The notes under the pieces were generated by a model that worked only from the letters and a program-made list of their open reading frames with translations, had not been told where the DNA came from and made no database searches. DNA of 28,465 nucleotides, taken from contig CAYVUI010000059.1 in NCBI GenBank assembly GCA_964454745.1, positions 1-28,465 of the forward strand. Reading direction: 5' to 3'. The position numbers were made by a program, and so were the translations under genes. This document shows positions 19,433 through 26,918 of this stretch, piece by piece; within the stretch, counting starts at the first letter, position 1; each line of letters starts with the position of its first letter. The stretch comes from CAYVUI01 sp964454745. Lineage in GTDB: Bacteria > Planctomycetota > Phycisphaerae > Sedimentisphaerales > Anaerohalosphaeraceae.

Positions 19433-21916
19433 TCAGCCGCCGGCGTGCTGTGGGCAAAGGTACTTTTCCAGGATCACAAAAAAGCGTTGATGATTGATCG
19501 GCTTTGCCAGGTAGTCCGTACAACCGGCTTTCATGCATTCGTCCCGATCCCCGGTCATCGCGTTTGCCGTCAACGCAATAATTGGCCTCTCCACCTTTTG
19601 GTTTCGAAGCGATTTCGACGCTTGGTATCCGTTCATCACCGGCATCTGCATATCCATCAAAATCAGGTCAAACGAACATTCTTTCACGGCATCCACTGCC
19701 TGCTTGCCATCACCAACCACCGTCAATTCACAGCCTGTTTTCTCCACGAGTTTTCGAATCAGCATCTGGTTGGACGGGTTATCCTCCGCGAGAAGAATAC
19801 GCCCCCGAAGGGTTTCATAATTACGGCTGTCTCCCTGGTTCTTTGCCCTGTCAGATGACATTAATCCGTTCGTATGTGATACACCGTTTTGATAAGGCAC
19901 AATCAACGTAAACTCACAGCCTTTTCCGGGTTCAGAACGCAGGGTCAAAGTCCCGCCCATCATTTCGGTCAGGTTTTTGGTAATACTCAGCCCCAGCCCG
20001 GTTCCGCCGAATTTCCGTGTCGTACTCGAATCCGCCTGTGAGAACGGCTCAAATATCTGGCTTTGCTTTTTAAGATCAATGCCAATCCCGGAATCTTTAA
20101 CGACAAATCCAATGGCCGGCTGCTTTCCGCACCCAGGCAGCTTATGCTCGCAGCGGACCGTCACCTTCCCTTCCTCGGTAAACTTCACGGCGTTGGATAT
20201 AAGGTTCATCAGGCACTGTTTGACGCGCGTCGGATCCACGCAGAGCGACTCGGGCAGATCCTCCCCGGCAAAATACTCAAACGAAAGACCTTTCTTTTCC
20301 GCCTGCGGCTTCATTATCGTTACCACCGGCTCAATAATATCCGCCAGCGAACAGCAAATTTTTTCCAGTTCAAGATGACCGGCTTCGATCTTCGAAAAGT
20401 CAAGAATATCATTAATCAGGTTCAGCAGCGTCTTGGTGCTCGTATTGATAATGTCAACATATTCCGTCTGGTCCCCCGTCAATTCCTCCTGCGCAAGCAG
20501 CTCGCCAAACCCCATAATCGCATTGATCGGCGTGCGAATCTCATGGCTCATATTGGCCAGAAATTCACTTTTCGCAACATTCGCCAGCGAGGCCTCCTGT
20601 GCAAGCAGATTCGCCTTCTCCACCGACAGTTCCAGTTGACGATTCACCTGTTCCGTCTCAGACCATGCGTCTTCCAGCAGGCCTTTTGCCTCAAGCAGCT
20701 CTCCCTCTGTCTGCTTCTGCCGTGAAATATCGGTAAAGGACTCAAGAAGAACGGTTCGCGAAAGAAGCTCAATCTTCTTCACCGATTTGAGTACATCGAT
20801 CCGCTCGCCCTTCGCATCAATCAATTGCCTCTGGGCACAGTCAATTTCCTGGTTCAGGTCCGTAATCGGGCACTGCCCCTTCTGCGAAGGACAAATGAAT
20901 TCATGGCAGACTTTCCCGATAATCTCCTCACGGGGAAGCCCGATCATTTGTTCGGTAGTTTTATTTAAATCGAGAATCGTGTGCGTTTCCGGATCAACAA
21001 CCAGGATTCCCTGCAGGATCGCATCAAAAATTGTATTGAGCCTTTGTTCATTCTTCCGCCTGTCGCGCTCCGCGTTCTTTCGGTCCGTAATATCCAGCAT
21101 GATCCCAATCAAGCCGGTGTGTCCATCTTCAGACTCAAACGCGGCTTTATAAAAAATCACATCCTTCAAGCTGCCGTCGCCATGGAGAACCTGGGATTCA
21201 TACGTTTGCGACTTGTTCGCTTCGATCAAATCCAAATCCGCCTGGTGATAAATCCTGGCAAGTTCACCGGGGGCAACATCAAACACCGTGTGTCCGACAA
21301 TCTGATCATAATCCTTGCCAAGGTAATCGCAAAAGGCATGGTTACACCCCGTATACACTCCCCGGTTGTTTTTATAAAAAATCGGTATGGGAATCGTATC
21401 GATCAGCAACTGGAGAAACTGATTCTGAGATTCCATCCGCAAGAGGGCTTCTTTCTGCTCAGTAACATCAATCGCATATTCGATAATATAAACGATTTCC
21501 TGTTTTTCATCGAAAATCGGGTTGGCATGAACTTCCACATATTTTCGATTTCCCGCACGGTCATAATGGATGTGTTCAACCGAACAAGGCTCCCGGGTCT
21601 CAAGCGTAATCCGCAGCGGACAGGGATGCTGGCTTGAATCACAAGGCGTTGAACAATGGTGAGTCAATTGATGACAGGTAATTCCCGGCTCTAAGGTCTT
21701 TCCTTCCAGCACAGCCGAATTCGCCATACGGACTTCATAGGTTTCCGTGTCAATAATCAGGATCGGATGACAAACCGAATCCAGGATATTCACAAGAAAC
21801 TGTGACGAATCACCATTGATTATTGGGTTGAGTTTGGTAAATATACCGGACATTGAATCGCCGGAAATTGGCCCCTGCGAAAAGCGGCGTTTTATGACAC
21901 CTAAAAAATTATTCAC
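19433..21916 (-). CDS. soluble hybrid sensor histidine kinase, PAS-PAS-PAS-HisKA-HATPase-REC
   Basis: An 827-residue hybrid kinase without membrane segments, so it senses an intracellular signal. Three PAS domains lie at about 35-155, 165-285 and 290-400. The dimerisation domain has the phosphorylated His458 (ANMSHEIRTP). The ATPase shows an N box (MNLISNAVKF), VKDSGIGI and FGGTGLGL. The receiver has the phospho-accepting Asp755 (LILMDMQMP) and Lys805. All catalytic residues are present. PAS1 and PAS3 carry clustered cysteines (see findings). The last step of such a relay needs an HPt protein, which this chain lacks. GTG 21916 is preferred as start because a strong AGGAAGGGGGG lies directly upstream; TTG 21937 and ATG 21853 are alternatives. 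It converges with the TPR gene and is divergent from the response regulator. Confidence 0.92.
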   Translation of the reverse strand: MNNFLGVIKRRFSQGPISGDSMSGIFTKLNPIINGDSSQFLVNILDSVCHPILIIDTETYEVRMANSAVLEGKTLEPGITCHQLTHHCSTPCDSSQHPCPLRITLETREPCSVEHIHYDRAGNRKYVEVHANPIFDEKQEIVYIIEYAIDVTEQKEALLRMESQNQFLQLLIDTIPIPIFYKNNRGVYTGCNHAFCDYLGKDYDQIVGHTVFDVAPGELARIYHQADLDLIEANKSQTYESQVLHGDGSLKDVIFYKAAFESEDGHTGLIGIMLDITDRKNAERDRRKNEQRLNTIFDAILQGILVVDPETHTILDLNKTTEQMIGLPREEIIGKVCHEFICPSQKGQCPITDLNQEIDCAQRQLIDAKGERIDVLKSVKKIELLSRTVLLESFTDISRQKQTEGELLEAKGLLEDAWSETEQVNRQLELSVEKANLLAQEASLANVAKSEFLANMSHEIRTPINAIMGFGELLAQEELTGDQTEYVDIINTSTKTLLNLINDILDFSKIEAGHLELEKICCSLADIIEPVVTIMKPQAEKKGLSFEYFAGEDLPESLCVDPTRVKQCLMNLISNAVKFTEEGKVTVRCEHKLPGCGKQPAIGFVVKDSGIGIDLKKQSQIFEPFSQADSSTTRKFGGTGLGLSITKNLTEMMGGTLTLRSEPGKGCEFTLIVPYQNGVSHTNGLMSSDRAKNQGDSRNYETLRGRILLAEDNPSNQMLIRKLVEKTGCELTVVGDGKQAVDAVKECSFDLILMDMQMPVMNGYQASKSLRNQKVERPIIALTANAMTGDRDECMKAGCTDYLAKPINHQRFFVILEKYLCPQHAGG

Positions 21917-22344
21917 AATTCCCCCCTTCCTGAACAAAGGGGGACAGGTACAAAAGACATTCCTGGTATTATTTTACTTTTTCCCAATTTCATATCCTGT
22001 TTCATATACACTTGCGTGGTTTCCTCATTCATATCGACTCGTTTTCAATGACGATACTGTTAATTGAGTGCTCACAGAAACACCCGCCAACACCTAAGCA
22101 CACAAGCTCTTTATTTACAATAAGTTAAGACACACATAGCCCTCAAAAACACCTTAAATACTTTGATTCGTCCCGAAAAAAACCACGTAACGTCTGATAA
22201 CACCTCAATGCCCTGATTTGGACAGGCAATGGATACAATAGAATCAATACTGGACCTACAAAAATAGAAACTAAACTGTTGAATTCCGAAAGCTTATTCG
22301 TTATCATATTTGAGATAGTATTGTTTTTTAAAGGTTGGGGCCAT
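21917..22344. other. divergent regulatory gap between kinase and response regulator
   Basis: 428 bp, AT-rich, with no credible gene; an antisense frame reaching in from the kinase is only a shadow. Apart from the promoter listed at 22279-22307 and the kinase ribosome site, I see no hairpin, terminator or repeat. TGGACCTACAAAA at 22251-22263 also occurs in the HDOD promoter. Confidence 0.6.
22279..22307 (+). promoter_or_regulatory. sigma70-like promoter for the response regulator
   Basis: TTGAAT (22279-22284), a 17-bp spacer and TATCAT (22302-22307) predict a start near 22314 and a leader of about 30 nt. The in-frame ATG at 22279 lies within the -35 and is therefore not the start. Confidence 0.45.
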
Positions 22345-22986
22345 ATGAAAGTACTCTTGGTTGATGACCACGAAATCATGCGGGAAGGCCTCTGTGCTCT
22401 TCTTCGAAAAAAAGCGGACGTAGAAATCGTCGGACAGGCCTCTGAAGGACGAACCGCCGTGAACCTGGTTCGTGAACTCTGCCCCGACCTGGTGATTATG
22501 GATATCGGAATGCCGAATTTAAACGGTATTGACGCCACACGCCAGATGCTCAGCTATAACCGCAATCTCAAGGTGATCGCCCTTTCCACCCATTCCGAAA
22601 TGTCCATTGTCGCCAAAGCTATCAAGGCCGGAGCCGTAGGATACATGCTCAAAGATTCTGCCTTTGAAGAACTGATACAGGGAATCGAGGCCGTAGCCAG
22701 CGGAAAAACATACCTATGTACAAAAATCGCCGAGGTGGTTTTTAATGATTATGTAAACATCCTTTCCAATCCTAAGTGGGCCGGCGGCAGCATCCTCACC
22801 AGTCGCGAACGTGAAGTGCTTCAACTGGTCGCGGAAGGCAAAACCACCAAGGAAATCGCATCCACCCTGCATGTCAGTGTTAAAACCGTCGATTCACACC
22901 GCGAACACATCATGAATAAACTTGACATTCATAACATCGCGGAACTGACCAAATACGCAATTCGTGAAGGGCTTACATACGTCTAA
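22345..22986 (+). CDS. NarL/FixJ-family response regulator (REC + LuxR helix-turn-helix)
   Basis: A 213-residue transcription factor. Residues 1-118 form a receiver with the acidic pair in VLLVDDHE, the phospho-accepting Asp53 in VIMDIGMP and Lys103 in YMLKDS. Residues about 148-207 form a LuxR-type DNA-binding domain (LTSREREVLQLVAEGKTTKE, then VSVKTVDSHREHIMNKL). All activation residues are present, so it should dimerise and bind DNA when phosphorylated. ATG 22345 is the start: it begins the conserved receiver directly, with GGGG and AAGG upstream. The frame continues upstream to 22279 but that part is promoter. No cognate kinase is in an operon with it; the divergent hybrid kinase or the split kinase downstream are candidate partners. 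Target genes are unknown; the exosortase locus is a guess from proximity. Confidence 0.93.
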   Translation: MKVLLVDDHEIMREGLCALLRKKADVEIVGQASEGRTAVNLVRELCPDLVIMDIGMPNLNGIDATRQMLSYNRNLKVIALSTHSEMSIVAKAIKAGAVGYMLKDSAFEELIQGIEAVASGKTYLCTKIAEVVFNDYVNILSNPKWAGGSILTSREREVLQLVAEGKTTKEIASTLHVSVKTVDSHREHIMNKLDIHNIAELTKYAIREGLTYV

Positions 22987-23326
22987 GTGACAGTTATGTA
23001 ACATTTTCGTCACTGGGATTCACCCAAAAACACGGGGGTACACTGACAGCAAATAGCATATTGCTCACCAGTATAGCATTTTACTACTCAAGAAATCTCC
23101 ATTTAAACGCCGATAAGAATATAATATCATAACATACAGACAGGGGTTGCTCTTTCACCATTTATGAGTCATGAAAAAAGCAACACTTTGGAATGAACTC
23201 AAAAAAAAATGAAAGTTGCTGTAAGAGTGCCATTTTTTTCTCGCTTCTAAGAATAAACAGGTGTATAGTATTCGAGAAATTAGTGGACTCTTATACTTCC
23301 ATTTTTGTAATTTTTAAAATTGAATA
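22987..23326. other. AT-rich gap upstream of the split hybrid kinase, possible long leader
   Basis: 340 bp without a gene. After the regulator stop there is a nested hairpin (AGTGAC...GTCACT enclosing GTTA-TG-TAAC, 22985-23013) without a U-tract, so not a classical terminator. A perfect TATAAT lies at 23120-23125 but its -35 is poor (TCTCCA). If used, it gives a leader of about 195 nt that contains the competing stems at 23146-23220. A second weak -10 (TATACT, 23292-23297) lies closer to the gene. Confidence 0.35.
23146..23220 (+). promoter_or_regulatory. mutually exclusive stem-loops in the kinase leader
   Basis: Three segments can compete: GTTGCTCTTTCA (23146-23157), TGAAAAAAGCAAC (23172-23184) and AAAGTTGCT (23212-23220). 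The middle one pairs with either neighbour. A run of seven T lies about 12 nt after the third arm. This is attenuator-like in layout but unproven. Confidence 0.3.
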
Positions 23327-24940
23327 ATGGGAATGATGGACCAGACTCAAATAAATGTTTTGCTGGTAGAGGATGATTCAGCCTGTCGTACTTTAATTGA
23401 ACGCGCCTTGCATGACTACAGCCAGGGCGTGCAATATCACGTGGAATTTGCCGAAGACCTTGCCGGAGCCAAACGGCAGCTCGGATGCAAACAATTCGAT
23501 AATATCATTCTCGATCTAAGCCTTCCAGACAGCCGCGGCATTGAAACCCTTGCCAGCATACGGGGAATCAGCCGTGATATTTCAATCGTGGTCGTTACCG
23601 CGGATGAAAATCCCCAAACCGGTGTTCAGGCCATACAAAAAGGCGCGGATTACTTCCTCGTCAAGGGAGATTTCCTGAAAGAAATCCTCGCACAGTCCAT
23701 CCTCTTCGCGGTCGAACGCAAACGCCTGAGCGATTCGATTGACTTGGGCAGTCTACTTGAACAAAGCGCAAAAGTATCGGAAGAGGAACTTGACGAGAGC
23801 ACCCTCCGTAAAAAATACCAGGAGTCAGCTGTACAATGTGAACAGCTCAAGCATTCTTACAAGAAGATGCGCGAAGAGTTTTTGACGATCTTCGACAGCG
23901 TCCCTGCCTCAATCTGGTACCGGGACCGGAAAGGCAAAATCCTCAAGGTAAATCGCTGCGCCGCGGATTCCGTAGGAATGGATGTCCGCGACCTCGTAGG
24001 CAAATGCTATTATGAACTCTTTCCGGATGACCAAAACGGCTCGCGCGAGCGGGACCTGCAGGTCATCGAAACCGGCGAGAGTGTCATCGGCCAATTTCGA
24101 AGCTTCCGCCTCAAATCCGGGGAAGAACGTATAATGCTCGTTGACCGAATCCCCTATCGTAATAAAAAGGATCAAGTCGTCGGCGTCATCGTTTTTGCCA
24201 AGGACATTACCGATCTCAAACGAGCGGAAGAAAATCTCCAAAAAGCAAAAAATGAGATCGAGGTAATCAATCTTCAGTTGCAGGATTCCGCGGAAAGGGC
24301 AAACATGCTCGCAGGCGAAGCCCTGGCCGCGAATGCCGCCAAGAGCGATTTTCTGGCCAATATGAGCCACGAGATCCGCACCCCGATGAACTCGATCATT
24401 GGCTTCTGTGACCTGCTCAACCAGGAAGAAACGCTTAGCGAAGAACAGCAGAGCTTCGTAGAAATGATCGGCCGTTCCGCCGAGCACCTTCTTTCCTTAA
24501 TCAATGACATTCTTGATTTCTCAAAGATCGAAGCCGGAAGGCTCTCCGTTGAAACCCTTGATGTGGATATACGTGAATTGCTCAAAGATGTCAGCGGCTT
24601 CATGGCCAAACAGGCCGAGCAGAAAGGCATTGAATTCCGCTTTGATGTCGATCCGGACGTGCCGGAAATGATCCGCAGCGACCCCACCCGAATGCGGCAG
24701 TGTATCATGAACCTGATCAACAACGCGGTCAAATTCACCCAAAAAGGTTATGTCAGCCTGCATGCGGGAATTGAACAGGTGGACCGCAAGGCGACACTTC
24801 GCGTCGATGTCAAAGATTCCGGGATCGGGATCCCTGAAGACAAACTCGACCTGATTTTTGATTCCTTCAGCCAGGCCGATACCAGTACAAGCCGCAATTT
24901 CGGCGGGACCGGACTGGGACTGGCCATTACCAAAAACTGA
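23327..24940 (+). CDS. hybrid histidine kinase, N-terminal part (REC-PAS-HisKA-HATPase), frameshifted
   Basis: 537 residues. Domain order is receiver (about 8-125, phospho-accepting Asp63 in IILDLSLPDSRG, Lys113 as LVKGDF), coiled linker, PAS (about 185-300, FDSVPASIWYRDRKGK), HisKA with His348 (ANMSHEIRTP) and most of the ATPase (MNLINNAVKF, VKDSGIGIP, FGGTGLGLAITKN). A TGA stop at 24938 cuts the ATPase fold immediately after its G2 box, about 25 residues early. The missing end is encoded in the -1 frame by the next entry, so this is one gene broken by a frameshift, or read through by -1 slippage. No membrane segment is present. The start is uncertain: ATG 23327, 23333 and 23336 are all possible and none has a good ribosome site. 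A natural two-protein split is less likely because it divides a single domain. Confidence 0.85.
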   Translation: MGMMDQTQINVLLVEDDSACRTLIERALHDYSQGVQYHVEFAEDLAGAKRQLGCKQFDNIILDLSLPDSRGIETLASIRGISRDISIVVVTADENPQTGVQAIQKGADYFLVKGDFLKEILAQSILFAVERKRLSDSIDLGSLLEQSAKVSEEELDESTLRKKYQESAVQCEQLKHSYKKMREEFLTIFDSVPASIWYRDRKGKILKVNRCAADSVGMDVRDLVGKCYYELFPDDQNGSRERDLQVIETGESVIGQFRSFRLKSGEERIMLVDRIPYRNKKDQVVGVIVFAKDITDLKRAEENLQKAKNEIEVINLQLQDSAERANMLAGEALAANAAKSDFLANMSHEIRTPMNSIIGFCDLLNQEETLSEEQQSFVEMIGRSAEHLLSLINDILDFSKIEAGRLSVETLDVDIRELLKDVSGFMAKQAEQKGIEFRFDVDPDVPEMIRSDPTRMRQCIMNLINNAVKFTQKGYVSLHAGIEQVDRKATLRVDVKDSGIGIPEDKLDLIFDSFSQADTSTSRNFGGTGLGLAITKN

Positions 24941-24942
24941 TG
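24931..24942 (+). other. frameshift point in the hybrid kinase (C AAA AAC TGATG)
   Basis: In the upstream frame the codons are AAA AAC TGA. A -1 slip on C-AAA-AAC would continue as CTG ATG AAT TTA ATG, encoding LMNLM, which restores the family pattern ITKNLxxLMGG exactly. The stop and the downstream ATG overlap by one base (TGATG), which would also allow re-initiation. Confidence 0.7.
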
Positions 24943-25806
24943 AATTTAATGGGCGGAGGCATCACTGTCGAAAGTATCCAGGGCAGGGGAAGTCTCTTTA
25001 GCCTGTTCTTCCCTTACGACAGTGCCACGGAAAAAGTAAATGAAAAAAGCGCAGCCCTTCACAAAAAACAGCATCGGGTATACCGGTTCAGCGGAAACGT
25101 CCTGGTCGGAGATGAAGACCGAAACAGTTCGCTGATTTTAAATACCCTTTTGACCAAGGCCGGCCTCTCGGTCACGGTATCCAACTCTTTTGATCAGTTA
25201 ATTGAAACCCTCAAGACGCAAAAGTTTGACGTCATCCTTTTCAATACCGAACTGACCGCTAAACATCCGGCGGCCCGCTGTGAACAAATCGCCCACCTCG
25301 CTCAACTCAGCAATGATGCCGTCTTGCTTGCCGTTACAAGTTCCGTAGAACAATCCCTGCGTGAAAATTGTGAGCAGGCCGGATGTTCACAGGTCATTGT
25401 AAAACCGTTCGGCAAAAAGATACTCTATGAAATACTCCAGCAATACCTGACACCGGATGATCCCGATACCTCGGATGAACAAACATGCCTTTCTGATGAA
25501 GCGACATCTCCCGTCTCGCGGTATGGCGATATCCCGGAATTGTCCCGGGTCATCGAAGAAATTGCAGAGCGTCTGCCCATATTGATGGGCGAACTCAATG
25601 CCGCCGTGCGTAAAGGAGATGAACAGGCCCTGCTTACCCTTTCTCAGAGCCTCAAAGGGGCCGGCGACCAGGGGGGATTTTCCCAGCTCGAATCACACGC
25701 CGCACAGTTGGAACGAATGGCCAAATCAAAAGCCTTCGACGATGCGAATGACCTGATGAAGGAGATCGAAAAAATCTGCCATCAGATCGTCTCCAGCATC
25801 AAATAA
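24940..25806 (+). CDS. hybrid histidine kinase, C-terminal part (ATPase end, degenerate receiver, degenerate HPt)
   Basis: 288 residues from an ATG that overlaps the stop of the previous frame by one base. Residues 1-26 complete the ATPase of the upstream half (LMGGGITVESIQGRGSLFSL). Residues about 52-170 form a receiver-like domain: the usual phospho-accepting Asp is Asn102 (VILFNTEL), the first acidic residue of the N-terminal pair is Gly57, and Lys155 (VKPF) is kept. Residues about 200-285 resemble an HPt domain, but the phosphorylatable His is Gln236 in QSLKGAGDQGGF. The relay part therefore cannot accept phosphate in the usual way. Joined to the upstream half by a -1 slip, the whole protein would have about 826 residues. 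It could be a decaying gene or a phosphate-independent module; the surrounding sequence otherwise looks well conserved, with no further stops. Confidence 0.8.
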   Translation: MNLMGGGITVESIQGRGSLFSLFFPYDSATEKVNEKSAALHKKQHRVYRFSGNVLVGDEDRNSSLILNTLLTKAGLSVTVSNSFDQLIETLKTQKFDVILFNTELTAKHPAARCEQIAHLAQLSNDAVLLAVTSSVEQSLRENCEQAGCSQVIVKPFGKKILYEILQQYLTPDDPDTSDEQTCLSDEATSPVSRYGDIPELSRVIEEIAERLPILMGELNAAVRKGDEQALLTLSQSLKGAGDQGGFSQLESHAAQLERMAKSKAFDDANDLMKEIEKICHQIVSSIK

Positions 25807-25809
25807 TCG

Positions 25810-25843
25810 CCGGTTTGAGATACAAATTATCGATTTCAACCGG
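25810..25843. repeat. hairpin after the split kinase
   Basis: CCGGTTTGAGA and TTTCAACCGG can form a 10-bp stem with one bulge and a 13-nt loop, three bases after the kinase stop. No T-run follows, so terminator function is doubtful. Confidence 0.3.
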
Positions 25844-25943
25844 TTTCAAATTTGCTCCGGCTCTGGACAAAACCACATATCTGATGTATACTTCCGCCTG
25901 GTCGTAAATTCTAAGTAACGAAACCCACCTGGATTGTAATACT

Positions 25944-26918
25944 GTGCTCGAACTGGGTAATATAAAATTAAATGTCCCGTTTTTCCAGGCCGCCCTCAGC
26001 GGCTATTCCGACAAACCCATGCGCTGCCTGGCCCGCGAATTCGGCGCGCCGCTGGCGTTTACCGGTGTCATGCTTGACAAAATTGCCCTGCACGCAAAGG
26101 CGATACGCAAGCTCAAGTTCGGCTGTGAAAATGAACCCCACCCCGTCGGCGCCCAGATCATGGGCAAAACCCCCGAGATCATGGCAGGAGCCGCAAAACA
26201 GTTCCTCGCTATCGGTTACGACCTGATCGACCTGAATTTCGCCTGCCCGGCCCCAAAAGTCCTCCGCCGGGGCCGCGGAGGCAGTCTCATGAAAGACCCC
26301 GCCCGCGCAATTGAGATCATGAAAACCGTCCGCGACGAGGTCTCCTGCCCATTGCTGATTAAAGTCCGCAAAGGGTATGACTCAAGCCAAGCGTCCCGCG
26401 AAGACTTCTGGAACCTGCTCGAAGGCGCAAAATCCGTCGGGGTCGACGCCGTATGCCTCCACGGAAGAACCGTCACATCACGATACCGCGGCAAAGCCGA
26501 CTGGAACATCATCGCCCAGGTCAAACAACGATACCCGGACATGACCCTCATCGGCAGCGGCGATATCTTTGATGCCGCCGAATGTATACAAAAATTCCGC
26601 CAGAGCAACGCCGACGGATTTCTCGTCGCCCGCGGAGCAATAGGCAACCCCTGGCTCTACAGTGATATTCTCGCAGAGTTAAATGGCAATAATCCCCCAG
26701 CCGCCCCCACATTATCCCAGCAGCATGACCTCATGCGCCGCCACTTCGAGATGATCCTTGAGTACAAACCCGAACAAAAAGCGATCCCCTACTTCCGAAA
26801 ATTCCTCAGCGGCTACTGCAAACGTCACCCCAAACGCAAGGAAACCATGCTCAGCCTCATGGCCGCCAAAACAAAGGGCCAGCTCTTCGAGACCCTTGAT
26901 CAACACTACTCGGTCTAA
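25944..26918 (+). CDS. dusB: tRNA-dihydrouridine synthase, DusB-like
   Basis: A 324-residue FMN enzyme that reduces specific uridines of tRNA to dihydrouridine with NADPH. It has a TIM barrel with the family motifs AALSGYSDKPMR (FMN site; most members have AP here), GAQIMG, DLNFACPAPKV with the catalytic Cys, GRGGSLMKDP, KVRKGYD, CLHGRTVTSRYRGKADW, SGDIFDAAE and VARGAIGNPW. The C-terminal helical tRNA-binding domain (MRRHFEMILEYK onward) is present. Length is normal for DusB. The start is GTG 25944, with a weak GGA upstream. It is not in an evident operon with the kinase gene; 137 bp separate them. Its stop overlaps the stop of the convergent DUF4954-like gene by 4 nt. Dus subtype is inferred from motif similarity, and which uridine is modified cannot be read from the sequence. 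Confidence 0.92.
   Translation: MLELGNIKLNVPFFQAALSGYSDKPMRCLAREFGAPLAFTGVMLDKIALHAKAIRKLKFGCENEPHPVGAQIMGKTPEIMAGAAKQFLAIGYDLIDLNFACPAPKVLRRGRGGSLMKDPARAIEIMKTVRDEVSCPLLIKVRKGYDSSQASREDFWNLLEGAKSVGVDAVCLHGRTVTSRYRGKADWNIIAQVKQRYPDMTLIGSGDIFDAAECIQKFRQSNADGFLVARGAIGNPWLYSDILAELNGNNPPAAPTLSQQHDLMRRHFEMILEYKPEQKAIPYFRKFLSGYCKRHPKRKETMLSLMAAKTKGQLFETLDQHYSV

Noticed and set aside
21816..22067. 83-codon plus-strand frame over the kinase 5' end
   Set aside because: It overlaps the kinase start region on the opposite strand, has no ribosome site and no recognisable motif.
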